A DNA stretch of 64,000 bases from Cololabis saira (Eukaryota > Chordata > Actinopteri > Beloniformes > Belonidae), in NCBI RefSeq assembly GCF_033807715.1, contig NC_084592.1:27317501-27381500 (forward strand), read 5' to 3'. Positions 1 to 11,112 of the stretch are shown here, one piece after another (within the stretch, counting starts at the first letter, position 1; every line of letters starts with the position of its first letter). The translations under genes were made by a program, and so were the position numbers. A model generated the notes under the pieces. That model saw only the letters and a list, made by a program, of their open reading frames with translations, had not been told where the DNA came from and searched no databases.

Positions 1-308
1 TTAAATGAAATGTTTGCCTTCGTTTCAAATAACACGTTACTATGTTTATTGCTGAAAAATGTATTCTTACTTGGAAGCACATTTCCAGGACATGGTACTT
101 TTTACTTCAAATGTTTTGTGATCTTCTTTGGGGGGGCCAGTGAAAATTGACTAGGAACCTGACCTGCCTCAGCTGCAGAGGGTAACAATCATTGATCAGA
201 GATAGGTTTCTTTTAAAATTAGGTTGTTACTTGTAGGTTGCTCTGCTTGCAGGGAGATTTCCATCCTCTTTCAGCTGCACTGTTGTAGATTCTGTATTAT
301 TATACTAG

Positions 309-655
309 TGGGGTGGCAGTGACACAGGTGGTAGAGCGGGTCGTCCAGTGAGCCAAGGATTGGCAGTTCAAACCCAGCAATCCCCCAGGCATCTGTCATT
401 GTGTCCTTGGGCAAGACACTTCACTCTCCTTGCCTCCAGTGAGGGCCTCGCTGAATGTAAATGTGAATGTTATTGTGCCAGTGGTGGTCAGAGAGGCTCT
501 TGGCGCAGATTGGCTGCCACGTTTCCGTCAGTCTGCCCCAGGGCAGCTGTGGCTACACATGTAGTTTACCATCCCCAAGTATGAATGGAGTGAATGAATA
601 ATATGCAAACTTAAAGGCGCTATATAAGGCAAGTTCTTGTTATTATTATTATTAT
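309..655 (+). repeat. tRNA-derived SINE with ATT tail
   Basis: The head resembles a tRNA gene: an A-box-like TGGTAGAGCGGGT near 329 and a B-box-like GGCAGTTCAAACCC near 361. A body common in teleost genomes follows (TCCTTGGGCAAGACACTTCA, then CTGCCCCAGGGCAGCTGTGG). It ends in GGCGCTATATAAGGCAAG and a (TTA)n tail, the usual SINE 3' structure. I infer a V-SINE-like family. No target duplication is clear. Confidence 0.75.
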
Positions 656-1339
656 AAAGCAAATCCACATTTTTGAAACAAAATAAAAGTATATGATGTA
701 AACGCAATAACAATGTGGTAAAATCATAAAGCAAGGTGGATCAGGATGAATGAAATAATGAAAAAACTCCTCAGTGTCAATTAGAACCCTGAAGAAATTC
801 TAGGTATGTCTTGGTTGGAAATGTTGTTTTATTGTAAATTATAAAACAAATTACAGGGAAAAATGTTGCTGAGCTCACTACCATATGGTTAAAGAGCTGA
901 CATCATGTATCTGTTTAACTTTTATTCTTATATTTTGTTTTATTAGATATATTTGCTTATTTTATTGTTCATTTGGGGATTCATTCATTGGTTTTAGTAT
1001 CTACGACACCAACATTTTTTTTTTGGTGTACATCCAAGTCCATGACCATTTAATACATTGCTGTCAACTACAGATTACAGGGAAAGTTAAATATTGTGGG
1101 AATAAAAAGTACAGTAAAACTTCAAATAATGACTCTCAATTTGCCGCTGGTCCCAATTATCTGCCAGGTGTAACAAAATATGTTTTATATTAAACACCCA
1201 TCCCAAATAAAGGCCGGGTCAAACATTGTTTTTCTGGTGGCCAAAAAAATATTATACCGTATGCAAATATAGCCTACCTAAACACAAACAAATAACCTTG
1301 AATGAATTGAAAAGGTGTTATGAAGTTGAGCAGCATTTG
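656..1339. other. no recognised feature
   Basis: AT-rich DNA. A 102-codon open frame on the plus strand at 885-1193 has no recognisable domain or coding signature and is probably chance. Confidence 0.5.
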
Positions 1340-1660
1340 TATCAAAGAGAAAGGTGAAAAAAAGGAGGGGAAAAAAGGTGAGCTTGAGGGGTCTCGGACT
1401 CCAGTCCTCGGGGGCCTCAGTCCTGCATGTTTTAGTTGTTTCCCTGCATCAACAGACCTGATTCAAATTATGGGTCGTCACCAGCTTGTCACCAAAGTCT
1501 GGATATTCTGTTGATGACACAGCTACTTGTATCACCGTGTGCTAAAAAAGGGACACATCTAAAACATGCAGGACACCGGCCCTTGAGGACTGGAGTCCGA
1601 CACATGTGCTAGCTCTTTGCTCACCTCTTTTCCCCTCCTTTTTTTTTGCCTTTCTCTTTT
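1340..1660. mobile_element. hairpin MITE, CTGGTCCTC family, copy 1
   Basis: The arms at 1393-1450 and 1555-1600 are inverted (CAGTCCTCGGGGGCC against the reverse of its partner, with TCCTGCATGTTTTAG and CTAAAACATGCAGGA inside). A purine/pyrimidine inverted extension lies outside them (AAGGAGGGGAAAA near 1365, TTTTCCCCTCC near 1630). Two further copies lie near 52.5 and 52.8 kb; one of those has an exact 8-bp target duplication, so hAT-type mobilisation is likely. Confidence 0.7.
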
Positions 1661-3002
1661 CCCTTAGCTTGGATACTTGACGAGCGTGCCAGGCACCAGC
1701 GTGAGTTGACGAAGATTATACGAATAATGGGAAAAGAGTTGTATCAGACCATAATTGACAACGAGAAGCCGGTCGCGGCTAGCACTAGCTGGCTAGATCA
1801 AAGACGCACAATACGATTTGGTTTGAATGGAGACACACAATTAATAAACACAGGTCCCAAATAAACGCCTGTTGATTGAACGTTGAACGTTGATAGAGGA
1901 TAACAAAAGTGACCCACGTTTTCTGTTCAGCACTGTAGCCAGGCTGACAAAGAGTCACAACTCTGTGGAGCCGTGCATTCCTGCAGCTCTAAGTAGTGAA
2001 GACTTTATGAGCTTCTTTAACAGTAAAATCACAAGAATTAGAGAAGAAAATCAACCAGCCGGTTGTGGGCGTTTCTTCAGCTTTAGTGGCTTCCCTAGGC
2101 TCTGACTTGACTCTAGACTGTTTCGATCCTATAGACCTCCCTGAGCTGACCTCACTCGTCAATAGAGCTAAGTCAACCACATGTATGTCAGACCCCATCC
2201 CGACTCGACTATTCAAAAATATGTCTTCCCTTATTGGTGCGACAATACTGGACCAAATCAACCTATCCCTACATTTAGGATATGTACCACAGGTTTTCAA
2301 AGTTGCAGTAATTAAACCTTTAATTAAAAAACCTTCTCTTGACCCAGACACCTTAGCTAATTATAGACCAATTTCCAACCTTCCATTTGTATCTAAAATT
2401 CTGGAAAAGGCAGTTTCAAGCCAGTTATGTGACTATTTGTATAGAAATGATCTGTTTGAAGTCTTTCAGTCAGGGTTCAGAGTAGGGCTGGGCGATATGG
2501 CAAAAAAAGTGATCACGATTTTTTTTTCCCATATTGAACGATCTCGATTTTTAATCACGATTTTTAAAATCAGAAGATCCCCCCTCCCTTTTTCTATTAA
2601 CAAATAAAGCAAATAGCATGTTTTAACAAGAGCCATATAGAAAATGGCACAACAAACAGGTAGTTTTAAGCAGCTTAAAAAAGTTTCAAGTAGTTTTAGC
2701 AGACAAAAAAATTTTCATGATCATTTAAAATGTAAACCAACCAAAACATGCGGTTGTTCACAGTTTTTCATTTATTTTGCCATTTTTTTTCCACAATTGC
2801 ATAGATAAAATTGCAATGAAATTATTAACAACAAAACCAGTAAACTAATGAGTTGAGCCACTGTCAAGCAGCTGGCGATGCGGTTGCTTAAATTGACCAA
2901 AAGGCGGCTCTCTAACATCACAGATTGTTTACTGTGCGTGACTCTGACGCTGGTTAGTAATTAAGGAGTTAAAACTCAATCGCCACTTAGGGGACTCAGT
3001 AG

Positions 3003-3777
3003 TAGGGCTGCACGATTAATCGTTAAAAAATCGCGATCTCGATTCATGCTTCAACGCAATCTCATTTCCAAATGACGACGATTTAAAAAAAAAAAAAATA
3101 TATATATATATTTTTTTTTAAAGATGGCTGCATAAAAAAAGGACTAGGCCTATGTTCTAGGTTGTTGTAGTCCTGTCATGGTCAACTATCATGTTGTCAT
3201 GTTTGTTATATTTTGTTAATGATTGTGGATTACATTTGGAGAAACATCTACCTTTCTCATCACCTGACACATATTGCACATAAATATTGTTAAAATTGTT
3301 ATTGTTAAAATTATTTAAAGACAAGAGAGATGTTTATTGTTTTTATGTTCAATGTCAGCTGTTACAAAGTTGATGCCAGTCTTTTATCAGGCACCATCAT
3401 ATTTTTTGTAACGTTTACCTTTTGTATCGGCAGCTTCTTAATAGCAGCAAAAGGCAATGGGGGGTTCATCCCACCCAGAGGAATAATTTGTTGCCTCAGA
3501 ACTACAGGATCTGTTACAAGTCCCCTTTCTGAAAGGGTGTTCAACTCAGGGAGGAACAAATATTGTTCAAAATTGTTATTATTGTTTAAATTATTGAAAG
3601 GTTTGTGTAAAGAAGACAAGAGATGTTTATTGTTATTATATTTTTGTTCAGCTGTTGCAAAGTTAAAGTAATAAGTGCAATAAATTTTATATTGGAAAAA
3701 AATCCTGAGAGAATCGTGATCTCAATTCTAAGCAAAAAAATCGTGATTCTCATTTTGTCCAGAATCGTGCAGCCCTA
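3003..3777. mobile_element. hAT MITE nested in a hAT element
   Basis: Terminal inverted repeats are TAGGGCTGCACGATT and AATCGTGCAGCCCTA. The 8-bp duplication CTCAGTAG (2995-3002 and 3778-3785) is exact. The interior has two diverged direct copies of a segment with AGAGATGTTTATTGTT (near 3325 and 3620). No coding capacity. Confidence 0.92.
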
Positions 3778-3885
3778 CTCAGTAGCCAGCAGAAACGGCA
3801 GTAGGAGCATTCATTACATTTATTAACTGTACACTGCTATTATGAGAGGTTATTTCTCACAGTATTAGCCTAAAGGGACTTAAGG

Positions 3886-3995
3886 CTGATTTATGGTCCC
3901 GCGTTACACCAACGCAGAGCCTACGGCGTAGGGTACGCGGCAGTACGCACCGTACGGCGCACGTCGCAACGCGGTTAGGCTTTCTTTTTAATACG
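3886..3995. repeat. truncated MITE, GGCTGATTTATGG family
   Basis: One arm of the palindromic family (GGCTGATTTATGGTCCCGCG, then the GTACGCGG/CCGTACGG core). The second arm is missing. Fuller copies are at 17.97, 25.2, 31.0 and 51.9 kb. Confidence 0.7.
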
Positions 3996-5972
3996 AACTG
4001 ATTAAACTGATTAAATTCTGTAGTGGATAGCCTGAGTAATAAGGACGTACCGTTTTTATGGTGACAAAAGAATCATCATGCTGAGCTCTGCTTGTTGCCT
4101 CCGACACATTCACTCCGCTGAGCGCGCACGCACACACGCACACACATGCACGCACACACACACCCATGTCGGGCCGCGGAGTTTCTCCCGGTGATCAGAG
4201 TAATTTGTGATACAAGCAGAGCGAATCACAACTTTAATGAGTGCGGTTCAGTTTGACATTATTGTCAGTCTATGAGAAAAACATTTAATTTTATTAAAAT
4301 CCTAAAAATAATATTTATAGGCTAAAAAAATAAACGTCATTAAAGTAGCCGGCTGGACCTAATCGAGTAGTCGGCTATATGGCCGGCAGCCTGCGCTTGT
4401 GGAAAGCCCTGCTTTAAGGAACGGACCAGAATTATGCATGGAATGATGAATAAACGTAAAACACAGAGCTACGTACGTCTCCCGTCTGGATCCTTACCGA
4501 CTGCCGCGGCATGTCATGCGCATGATCAATTAATGCAGACAGCGCGGTGCCAGGAAAGCGGGTTGTGATTGGTTGTCGTGCACTTTGCTGCAGCATGTTT
4601 TGCACGTGATCGAGAAAGTATACCCACAGCTGATCACCGTGATCGAACTTAATTTGATCGCGATCACAAATCGAGATCGTATAATCGCCCAGCCCTAGTT
4701 CAGAGTGCATCATAGCACAGAGACAGCACTGGTTCGAGTCACGAATGACCTTCTTATGGCCTCAGAGAAGGGATTAGTATCAATACTGGTTCTACTGGAC
4801 CTCAGTGCTGCTTTTGACACTGTAGATCTTGGCATTTTACTGCACAGGTTAGAGAATGTTGTTGGGATTAAAGGGACAGCTCTACGTTGGTTTAAATCAT
4901 ATCTATCTGACAGGTTCCAGTTTGTTGTTGTTGTTTTATGGTGTTCCGCAGGGTTCAGTGCTAGAGCCAATCTTGTTCAGTTTATACATGCAGCCATTGG
5001 GAAGTATAATCCAGAATCACGGTATACACTTTCATTGTTATGCTGATGATACGCAGCTCTATTTGTCTATGAAGCCGGATGAAACAGAACCGTTAGTTAA
5101 ACTTCAGGCATGTCTTAGGGACATCAAGGACTGGATGTCCGGAAATTTCTTGCTTCTAAATTCAGATAAAACAGAGGTTATCATTCTTGGTCCAGAGCAT
5201 CTCAGGAAGGGATTAGATGGTGTAGCGATGGCTTCCGGTGCAACTGTGAGAAACCTTGGTGTTGTTTTCTATCAGGATTTGTCTTTTAAACCATATGTTA
5301 ATCAGGTTTGTAAAATAGCGTTTTTCCATCTCCGTAATATTGCAAAGATTAGGAAAATCCTCTCGCAGAGTGATGCAGAAAAACTAGTTCATGCGTTTGT
5401 ATCTTCTAGACTAGATTTCTGTAATGTGTTATTAGCAGGATGTCCAAGTAATTTGCTGAATAGGCTCCAGCTAATCCAAAATGCAGCAGCCCGAGTGCTG
5501 ACAGGAATCAGCAGGAGAGACCAGATCTCTCCAGTGTTAACGTCGCTCCATTGGCTACCCGTAAAATTCAGAATCCAATTTAAAATTGTATTACTTGCGA
5601 ATAAAGCCCAAAACGGCTTAGCTCCGCATTATTTGCAAGACCTGATAGTGCCTTATGTTCCTGGTAGAGCTCTCCGTTCTCAGAGTGCAGTTTGGTTTTA
5701 AAGGCGGAAGTGGTGTCAGCCTCCTTAACCCAGGTAGCCAATGGAGCGAAGCTAACACTGGAGAAACGTGGTCTCTCTTGCTGATTCCCGTCTGCATTCG
5801 CGCTGGAGCCTATTCGGCAAATTACTTGGACATCCTGCTAATAGCACATTACAGTATTCTAGTCTAGAAGATACAAACGCATTAACTATTTCTTCCGCAT
5901 CACTCTGCGAGAAGATTTTCCTAATCTTTGCGATATGATGGAGATGGAAAATTTCTATTTCAGAAACCTGAT

Positions 5973-6141
5973 TGTGGCAGGGTGGAGGAGCTGCAGCCAC
6001 TCAGGCTGACGGGACACAGGTGTGTCCCATCAGCCTCTCCACCCTGCCAGCCTTAATAAGGAGGACTGGGAGACTGCAGAGGGGGAGACTGAGGCTGGGG
6101 CTGCTGCTGTTGGAGAGGCTGAAGCTGAAGCACGTGTGTCC
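5973..6141 (+). repeat. left LTR, 3'-truncated
   Basis: Matches the right LTR from TGTGGCAGGGTGG through GAAGCACGTGTGTCC, then diverges at about 6141 into GC-rich internal sequence. The missing 3' part would be about 85 bp. Confidence 0.75.
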
Positions 6142-6348
6142 AGGACCGCCTCCTCCGTCACGCAGCCCTGCTCTGGCCGCGGGTCCGCCTCCGTCTCCGC
6201 GGGTCCCGCCGTCGCTAGCGCCGCCGCCTCCTCCGCAGCCGCCACCGTCTCAGTAGCCGTCGCCTGGCGACCAGCAGCCTTTGCCTCCCGGCCTGTGGGC
6301 TGCTGCGCCGCCAGCGCTGCCGCGGCGAACCTCAGGCGTGGTGCAGGG

Positions 6349-7575
6349 TAGGGCTGAACGATATACCGTTATCGTATCTATATCGCGATATGAACATTCA
6401 AGACATTAATAACGGAAAAGCAACGATATAAACGATATATTTCCGCTCGCCCTGCTTGTACAGCGCGAGCAGTCTCCATAAACATTACTTTTAAGATTGC
6501 CCTTGAACGCACCACTACGGCCAGCCAACCACAAAGCTTATTTCATGCTTGCTGTTGATCGACAGCTGAAGCCAACCAATGACAAACATAGGAGGGTGGG
6601 AGGGAGACGTAGACCGAGACGCACACAGCCACAGACACAGGAGAGCGGAGAAGAGCGGAGAAATCCAAACGGAAGAAAAGAGACATGAGTACGGAGAATA
6701 ATGCGGCCGGTGGCAGTGCAGAATCTAATTTTGTGCCAAAACATAAATCATCCTCCATTATTTGGAGGTATTTTGGATTTAGAAAGGATGATGTCGACCG
6801 GAGCGAGGTGTTGTGCAAGTCGTGCTTGGTGAAACTTGCGACGTGTATTTCGCAGCCATCCGTTTTTAGTTTTGAAATTACAAAATAAAAATAGAGAAAT
6901 AAACCAAAATAATCCCTTCCCCATCTTTTGTTTTGATAATAAAAAATTCATTGATGTGTTTGAAAATCGAAATTGGGAATTAAAACAGCGAGTGGAAAAC
7001 TCTTTTCTCTATTTCCTATTCGTTGGAGGATACTGAAAAACAAGGATTTGACAAATGGGGGGGATTGCACATGCGCAGTAATAAATTAAGAAAGTTGTTT
7101 CTGGTTCTTTTGTTGATCAGATTGAAAGTTAACATTTTTAGATATTTAATTGTTGAAACAGAAAATAAATCAAATATGAAACCTGGGAGTGAAACATGAG
7201 TTTAATCTGTAATCTGTCTTCACTCCGTCATGAAACTGCAGTGATGTTGTGACAGTCCGTTCAGCTGCAGCGTCCAATCAATAATCAATAACATGTACTG
7301 AACTCTAACTCTAACTGCATTGGTTATTTATCGTTAAAGCGGAGCTACAGTAAAATATTTTGATTATTATTTATTATTGAGTGACTTTATGTTAATGTTG
7401 ATGACTGGCAGTGAGTTCTAATCAATAAAACTGCACTCTTTTGATTTCTGATGTTTTTATTTTTCTGAAAAATGCTTGGTTTTCACCGAACCGAAGTCAT
7501 ATCGTATCGTATCGATATCGAGATATCTGGCATGAATATCGAGATATGAAATTTTGTCCATATCGTTCAGCCCTA
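6349..7575 (+). mobile_element. deleted hAT element with BED-finger remnant
   Basis: Ends TAGGGCTGAACGATAT and ATATCGTTCAGCCCTA with an exact 8-bp duplication GTGCAGGG (6341-6348 and 7576-7583). The left part holds a transposase N-terminus; the rest of the transposase is deleted. It is inserted in the LTR element, so it is younger than that element. Confidence 0.92.
6685..6888 (+). pseudogene. hAT transposase N-terminus (BED zinc finger)
   Basis: A 67-codon frame starting with ATG. Residues from about 24 read SSIIWRYFGFRKDDVDR followed by VLCKSCLVKLAT. The W-x-x-F aromatic pair and C-x-x-C are the start of a BED finger, the DNA-binding domain of many hAT transposases. The His half of the finger and the whole catalytic region are absent, because the frame runs into sequence leading to the element's 3' end. 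Position inside an element with hAT ends supports the call. Confidence 0.75.
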
Positions 7576-8201
7576 GTGCAGGGGTGGGCCGCTCCGTGGG
7601 TCCCGCCGCCTCGGGAGCCGTCGCTTGGCGGCGCCGCAGCTGAGAGGCCGGGAGGCAGAAGCTGCGGGCCGCCAAGCGACGGCTCCCGAGGCGGTGGGGA
7701 CCCCGGAGCGGCCCACCCCGGCTCCACGCCTGAGGTTCACCGCGGCAGAGCTGGTGGCGCTGCAGCTGACCGGCCGGGAGGCAGTGGCTGCAGGTCTCCT
7801 GGGACGGAGTGAGAGGCGGCTGCGGAGGTGGAGTCAGAGGCGGAGTCAGAGGCGGACCAGCAGGGTTGCTCCATGGAGGAGGCGGTCCCGGAGGCGGACC
7901 AGCAGCTGGCGCGGGGCCGCAGCACGGAGGAGGGGGTGGTCCTGTACGCACCGTCTGGCCCGAGGCCACCATGGGCCCGGCCCCGAGAGCGGCTTTCTCA
8001 GCGGTCGGCCCGACGCCTGGGGCGGCCCCCTGACCTTTCCCGCTGTTCGGCCTGGCGCCCGACGGCTCCCGGCAGCCGTCCGGGCCAGGAAGGCCCGGGG
8101 CGCAGTCGGCGGTTCCGGGCTTCCTCTTCCGCTCCGAGGGGACGGGGGGGGGGAGTAGGCTCGGCCGGACGGACCCCGGCACAAGTTTGACGTTGGGGGT
8201 G

Positions 8202-8456
8202 TGTGGCAGGGTGGAGGAGCTGCAGCCACTCAGGCACACAGGTGTGTCCCATCAGCCTCTCCACCCTGCCAGCCTTGATAAGGAGGACTGGGAGACTGCA
8301 GCTGGGGGAGACTGAGGCTGGGGCTGCTGCTGTTGGAGAGGCTGAAGCTGAAGCACGTGTGTCCTGTGTGTTGGGTCAAATAAAAGGTTCCTGCACTGAA
8401 ACTCTGTGTCCTCCTTTATCCTGTCGGTCGGGCCCCGTAGCACTCACCCTGCTACA
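8202..8456 (+). repeat. right LTR, complete
   Basis: A 255-bp repeat from TGTGGCAGGGTGG to CTGCTACA. It includes the polyadenylation-like AAATAAAAGG near 8378. The 5-bp duplication CTGAT follows directly. Confidence 0.8.
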
Positions 8457-9389
8457 CTGATTAATATACGGTTTAAACGACAAATCCTGATTGAAAACAA
8501 CACCAAGGTTTCTCACAGTTGCACTGGAAGCCATTGCAACACTATCTAATCCCTTCCCAAGATGCTTTATATAATAATATAAAATAATAATAACCTCTGT
8601 TTTATCTGAATTTAGAAGCAAAAAATTTCAAGACATCCAGTCCTTGATGTCCCTAAGACATGCCTGAAGTTTAGCTAACGGCTCTGTTTTATCTGGCTTC
8701 ATAGACAAATAGAGCTGCGTATCATCAGCATAGCAATGAAAATGTATGCTGTAATTCTGGATTATACTTCCCAATGGCTGCATGTATAAACTGAACAAGA
8801 TTGGTCCTAGCACTGAACCCCGTGGAACACCATAGCAGACCCTCGACTGTTCTGAAGAAACCTCATGTACATGAACCAAATGGAATCTGTCAGATAGATA
8901 TGATTTAAACCAACCTAGAGCTGTCCCTTTAATCCCAACAACATGCTCTAAATTTTGCAGTAGGATGCCATGATCTACATTGTCGAAAGCAGCACTGAGG
9001 TCTAGTAGAACCATAATGGACACTAATCCCTTATCTGAGGCCATAAGAGGACATACGTGACTCGAACCATTGCTGTCACTGTGCTACATGATGCATTCTG
9101 AACCCTGACTGAAAAACTTCAAAAAGATAATTTCTATACAAATGGTCACATAACTGGCTTGCAACTACCTGTTCCAAAATTTTAGATACAAATGGAAGGT
9201 TGTAAATTGGTCTGTAATTAGCTAAGATGTCTGGGTCAAGAGAAGGTTTTTTAAGTAAAGGTTTAATTACTGCAACTTTGAAAACCTGCGGTACACATCC
9301 TAAGTTTAGGGATAGGTCGATCTGGTCCAGTATTGTCGTGCCAATAAGAGAAAGAACATTTTTGAATACTCGTGTCGGGATGGGTCTAA

Positions 9390-9962
9390 TGGCCCTTTTG
9401 CACTAGTACCACCTTAGCCCGGCTCGGCTCGACGCGGCTCCACCCGTTTTGTCCCCGTTTGTTTTTCAACAGCCAGGTGAGAAGTGGGGGGGTTGGGGTG
9501 AAGCGGCTGTGACGTACTCGATTGCGCAACACCTTTGTTCGTGTCGGCGCAGATGAGAAATCAGCTGGAGCCGCGAGCGGCTGAGAAAAAAACAGCCCGT
9601 CTACATCCCTTTTTTAATTCTCTCGTCAGCCCCCAGGTTTATGAACATCTGCACCTCAGAGTTGGATCACCAAACAGACGTTTGCGCTTTATAAAAAAAA
9701 TCGCTGCGAGCCGCCAGTCGCCCTCGCGCTGACTCCCGCTTCCTGATTCAAACGTCTGCCGGCCCCCCGACCAATCAGTGGCGCGGAGGGTGGTGACATC
9801 AGAAATAGTCCCGGCTCAGCCCGGATAGAACCTCACCAAAATGGTTACAGAAAAAGTAGCGGCTTGGAGCGACTCTACCCGTCTCAGCCCTTAGTGCAAA
9901 AGCGCAAAACGGGGCAGTGGCGGGTAGAACCGAGCTGAGGCGGGACTATTGTGAAAGGGCCA
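9390..9962. mobile_element. Harbinger-like MITE, TGGCCCTTTTGCAC family
   Basis: Ends TGGCCCTTTTGCACTAGTAC and the inverted CTATTGTGAAAGGGCCA. The flanking TAA (9387-9389 and 9963-9965) fits the 3-bp duplications of PIF/Harbinger elements. The interior is shared with the nested copies at 22.9-23.9 kb. The surrounding L2 resumes exactly after the duplication. Confidence 0.8.
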
Positions 9963-10017
9963 TAACATACTTGTGGTTGATTTAGCTACATTGATGACTG
10001 AAGTCAGCTCAGGGAGG

Positions 10018-11112
10018 TGTTGGGCCACAGTCCTATGTGAACATGGGAAGCCTTAATTTCAACTTCAAGTCCCAGTTCTGAGGCCTCACTCTTAGACCAG
10101 CCTTGATTTCTTACAGCTGACCGCATGGCCTTAAAACAAAGGAAATTAAGGAATTATTGCCCTTACAGGTGTTAAAAGGGGGCAGGATGGAGGTCACGCG
10201 TGGACAGTAAGGACAGTGAACTGGTCTGCAGGCCCTGCAACGCGAAGCACGTTCCGCTGGTGGTTAAATAGCAGTGGCTTCCCGAACCTCGTCCTCTTTT
10301 CTTCCAGGCTTCCAAGCTCTTCCACGGAGCTCTCTGTGAGCTACAAATGGTACTTGCTCGTCAACACGGAGACAAGGAGAGCGAGGAAGAGAGCAGCTCT
10401 TTACCAGGACCTCCTGCGGAGTGTAACCATTCAGCTGTTCACCAAGTCTTCCCAAATCTTACTCTCTCCAACCTTTTTCATCGCAAGTGAAACGTCTACT
10501 GTCGTTACGTTTTGTAAGGACTGCACATCATCTCCAATCAGTGCGACCAGCATCAGCTGAGGAGCCATCCCGCCAGCTGCGCTCGTCCACCCCTGTTACA
10601 ATAGAATGACCCGCAAATGTTCCGACGCTTCAACGAAGGGAACGGGACCGTGCGCAACGAGATGAATGGCTGAGGCTACGATGACCAGGAAAGGGGGACG
10701 CTGCATCATCTTTCTCAGAGAAACAGGAGAAAGAGGAAAAAGGGAGCTGCTCACAGCTGAGCCACGAGCGGAGCGTAAAATCAGCAACCTGTGGACCGGG
10801 ACCAGAACCAGGAGTTCCTAAAATCCCCGGACACTGCCGACTACCTCCCGGCCATCTCAAAGTAAGAGGCTTGGATCTGGGCAGAGTTAGTTTAAAGCGG
10901 TTAGCGTTGATTGTGTTTGCTGTTGTTTGTTTGCTTTTTACTGTGTAATGCGCCGACGATCTGTCATGCAGACCGAGGGTCGTTACGTTTGTGTATTATA
11001 TTATTACGGGCCCGTGTAAGTGGACACGTATAACATGTTCCCTCACTACGGAAGCGGTTCGTGCTCCTGTTTCCCCGTCAAAAGAAAGTGTGGTGGATTT
11101 TATTGTATTATT
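10018..11112. other. unassigned repeat-bearing stretch
   Basis: No intact gene. At 10198-10269 a plus-strand frame reads VDSKDSELVCRPCNAKHVP before a stop, resembling the C-x-x-C half of a BED finger from a hAT transposase. At 10290-10460 the minus strand resembles 47818-47935 (TTGGTGAACAGCTG shared, then CTCCGCAGG and GGTCCTGGT), so this is a two-copy or low-copy repeat of unknown type. The rest is unrecognised. Confidence 0.45.

Larger units (their letters stand above)
2483..4697. mobile_element. non-autonomous hAT element inside the L2
   Basis: Ends are TAGGGCTGGGCGATAT and the inverted ATCGCCCAGCCCTA. The flanks repeat GTTCAGAG exactly (2475-2482 and 4698-4705), an 8-bp duplication diagnostic of hAT-type insertion. 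There is no transposase frame. It carries a nested hAT MITE (3003-3777), a fragment of a second MITE family (near 3890) and a CA-rich tract near 4125-4165. Confidence 0.92.
1890..5700 (+). pseudogene. L2-clade LINE ORF2 (reverse transcriptase), interrupted
   Basis: A 5'-truncated non-LTR retrotransposon. The linker before RT (IEDNKSDPRFLFSTVARL) starts near 1890. RT follows with NYRPISNLPFVSKILEK near 2360, the catalytic-aspartate block [12 protein letters not shown] near 4795, YGVPQGSV near 4940, the catalytic [10 protein letters not shown] near 5040 and the C-terminal [14 protein letters not shown] near 5550. These match the L2/CR1 side of the Jockey group. Damage: a frameshift near 2060, insertion of a hAT element at 2483-4697, and a deletion with frameshift near 4925 that removes about 12 codons before YGVPQG. 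The 3' end is lost near 5690, where a second L2 begins in the opposite orientation (tail to tail). The hAT insert plus its duplication is 2,223 bp, a multiple of three, so the frame is kept across it. Not functional. Confidence 0.88.
5973..8456 (+). mobile_element. LTR retrotransposon remnant without gag-pol
   Basis: The unit starts TGTGGCAGGGTGG and ends CCCTGCTACA (TG...CA). It is flanked by an exact 5-bp duplication CTGAT (5968-5972 and 8457-8461), as expected for integrase-mediated insertion. A full LTR lies at the right end and a partial one at the left. The interior is very GC-rich and contains mirrored segments (6143-6348 against 7584-7930) on either side of a hAT insertion. No protease, RT or integrase motif is visible. 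A short G-rich tract precedes the right LTR. The Gypsy-like assignment is inference. Confidence 0.8.
5720..10017 (-). pseudogene. L2-clade LINE RT, antisense, broken by insertions
   Basis: Read on the minus strand the L2 RT runs LPELTS (10017-9966), then [27 protein letters not shown] and [10 protein letters not shown] (9389-8462), then FHLHHIAKIRKIFSQSDAEE and SLHWLP (5972 to about 5720). Two insertions sit in it, both with exact target duplications: a Harbinger-like element (9390-9962) and an LTR element (5973-8456). Removing them makes the protein alignment to the 1.9-5.7 kb L2 copy continuous. There are in-frame stops near 9060 and a roughly 35-bp deletion near 5835. It is the 3' part of the antisense L2 whose 5' parts lie at 14.3-21.5 kb. 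Confidence 0.88.

Noticed and set aside
309..380. Possible functional tRNA gene
   Set aside because: A and B boxes are present but no acceptor stem pairs, and the sequence runs into a SINE body and tail.
2065..2607. 180-codon frame as one intact protein
   Set aside because: Its last 40 codons lie in the hAT element; only the part up to 2482 is L2.
7457..8239. 260-codon minus-strand frame in the LTR element
   Set aside because: Low-complexity Pro/Gly/Arg translation of GC-rich sequence; overlapping frames are equally open and no gag, protease or RT motif is present.
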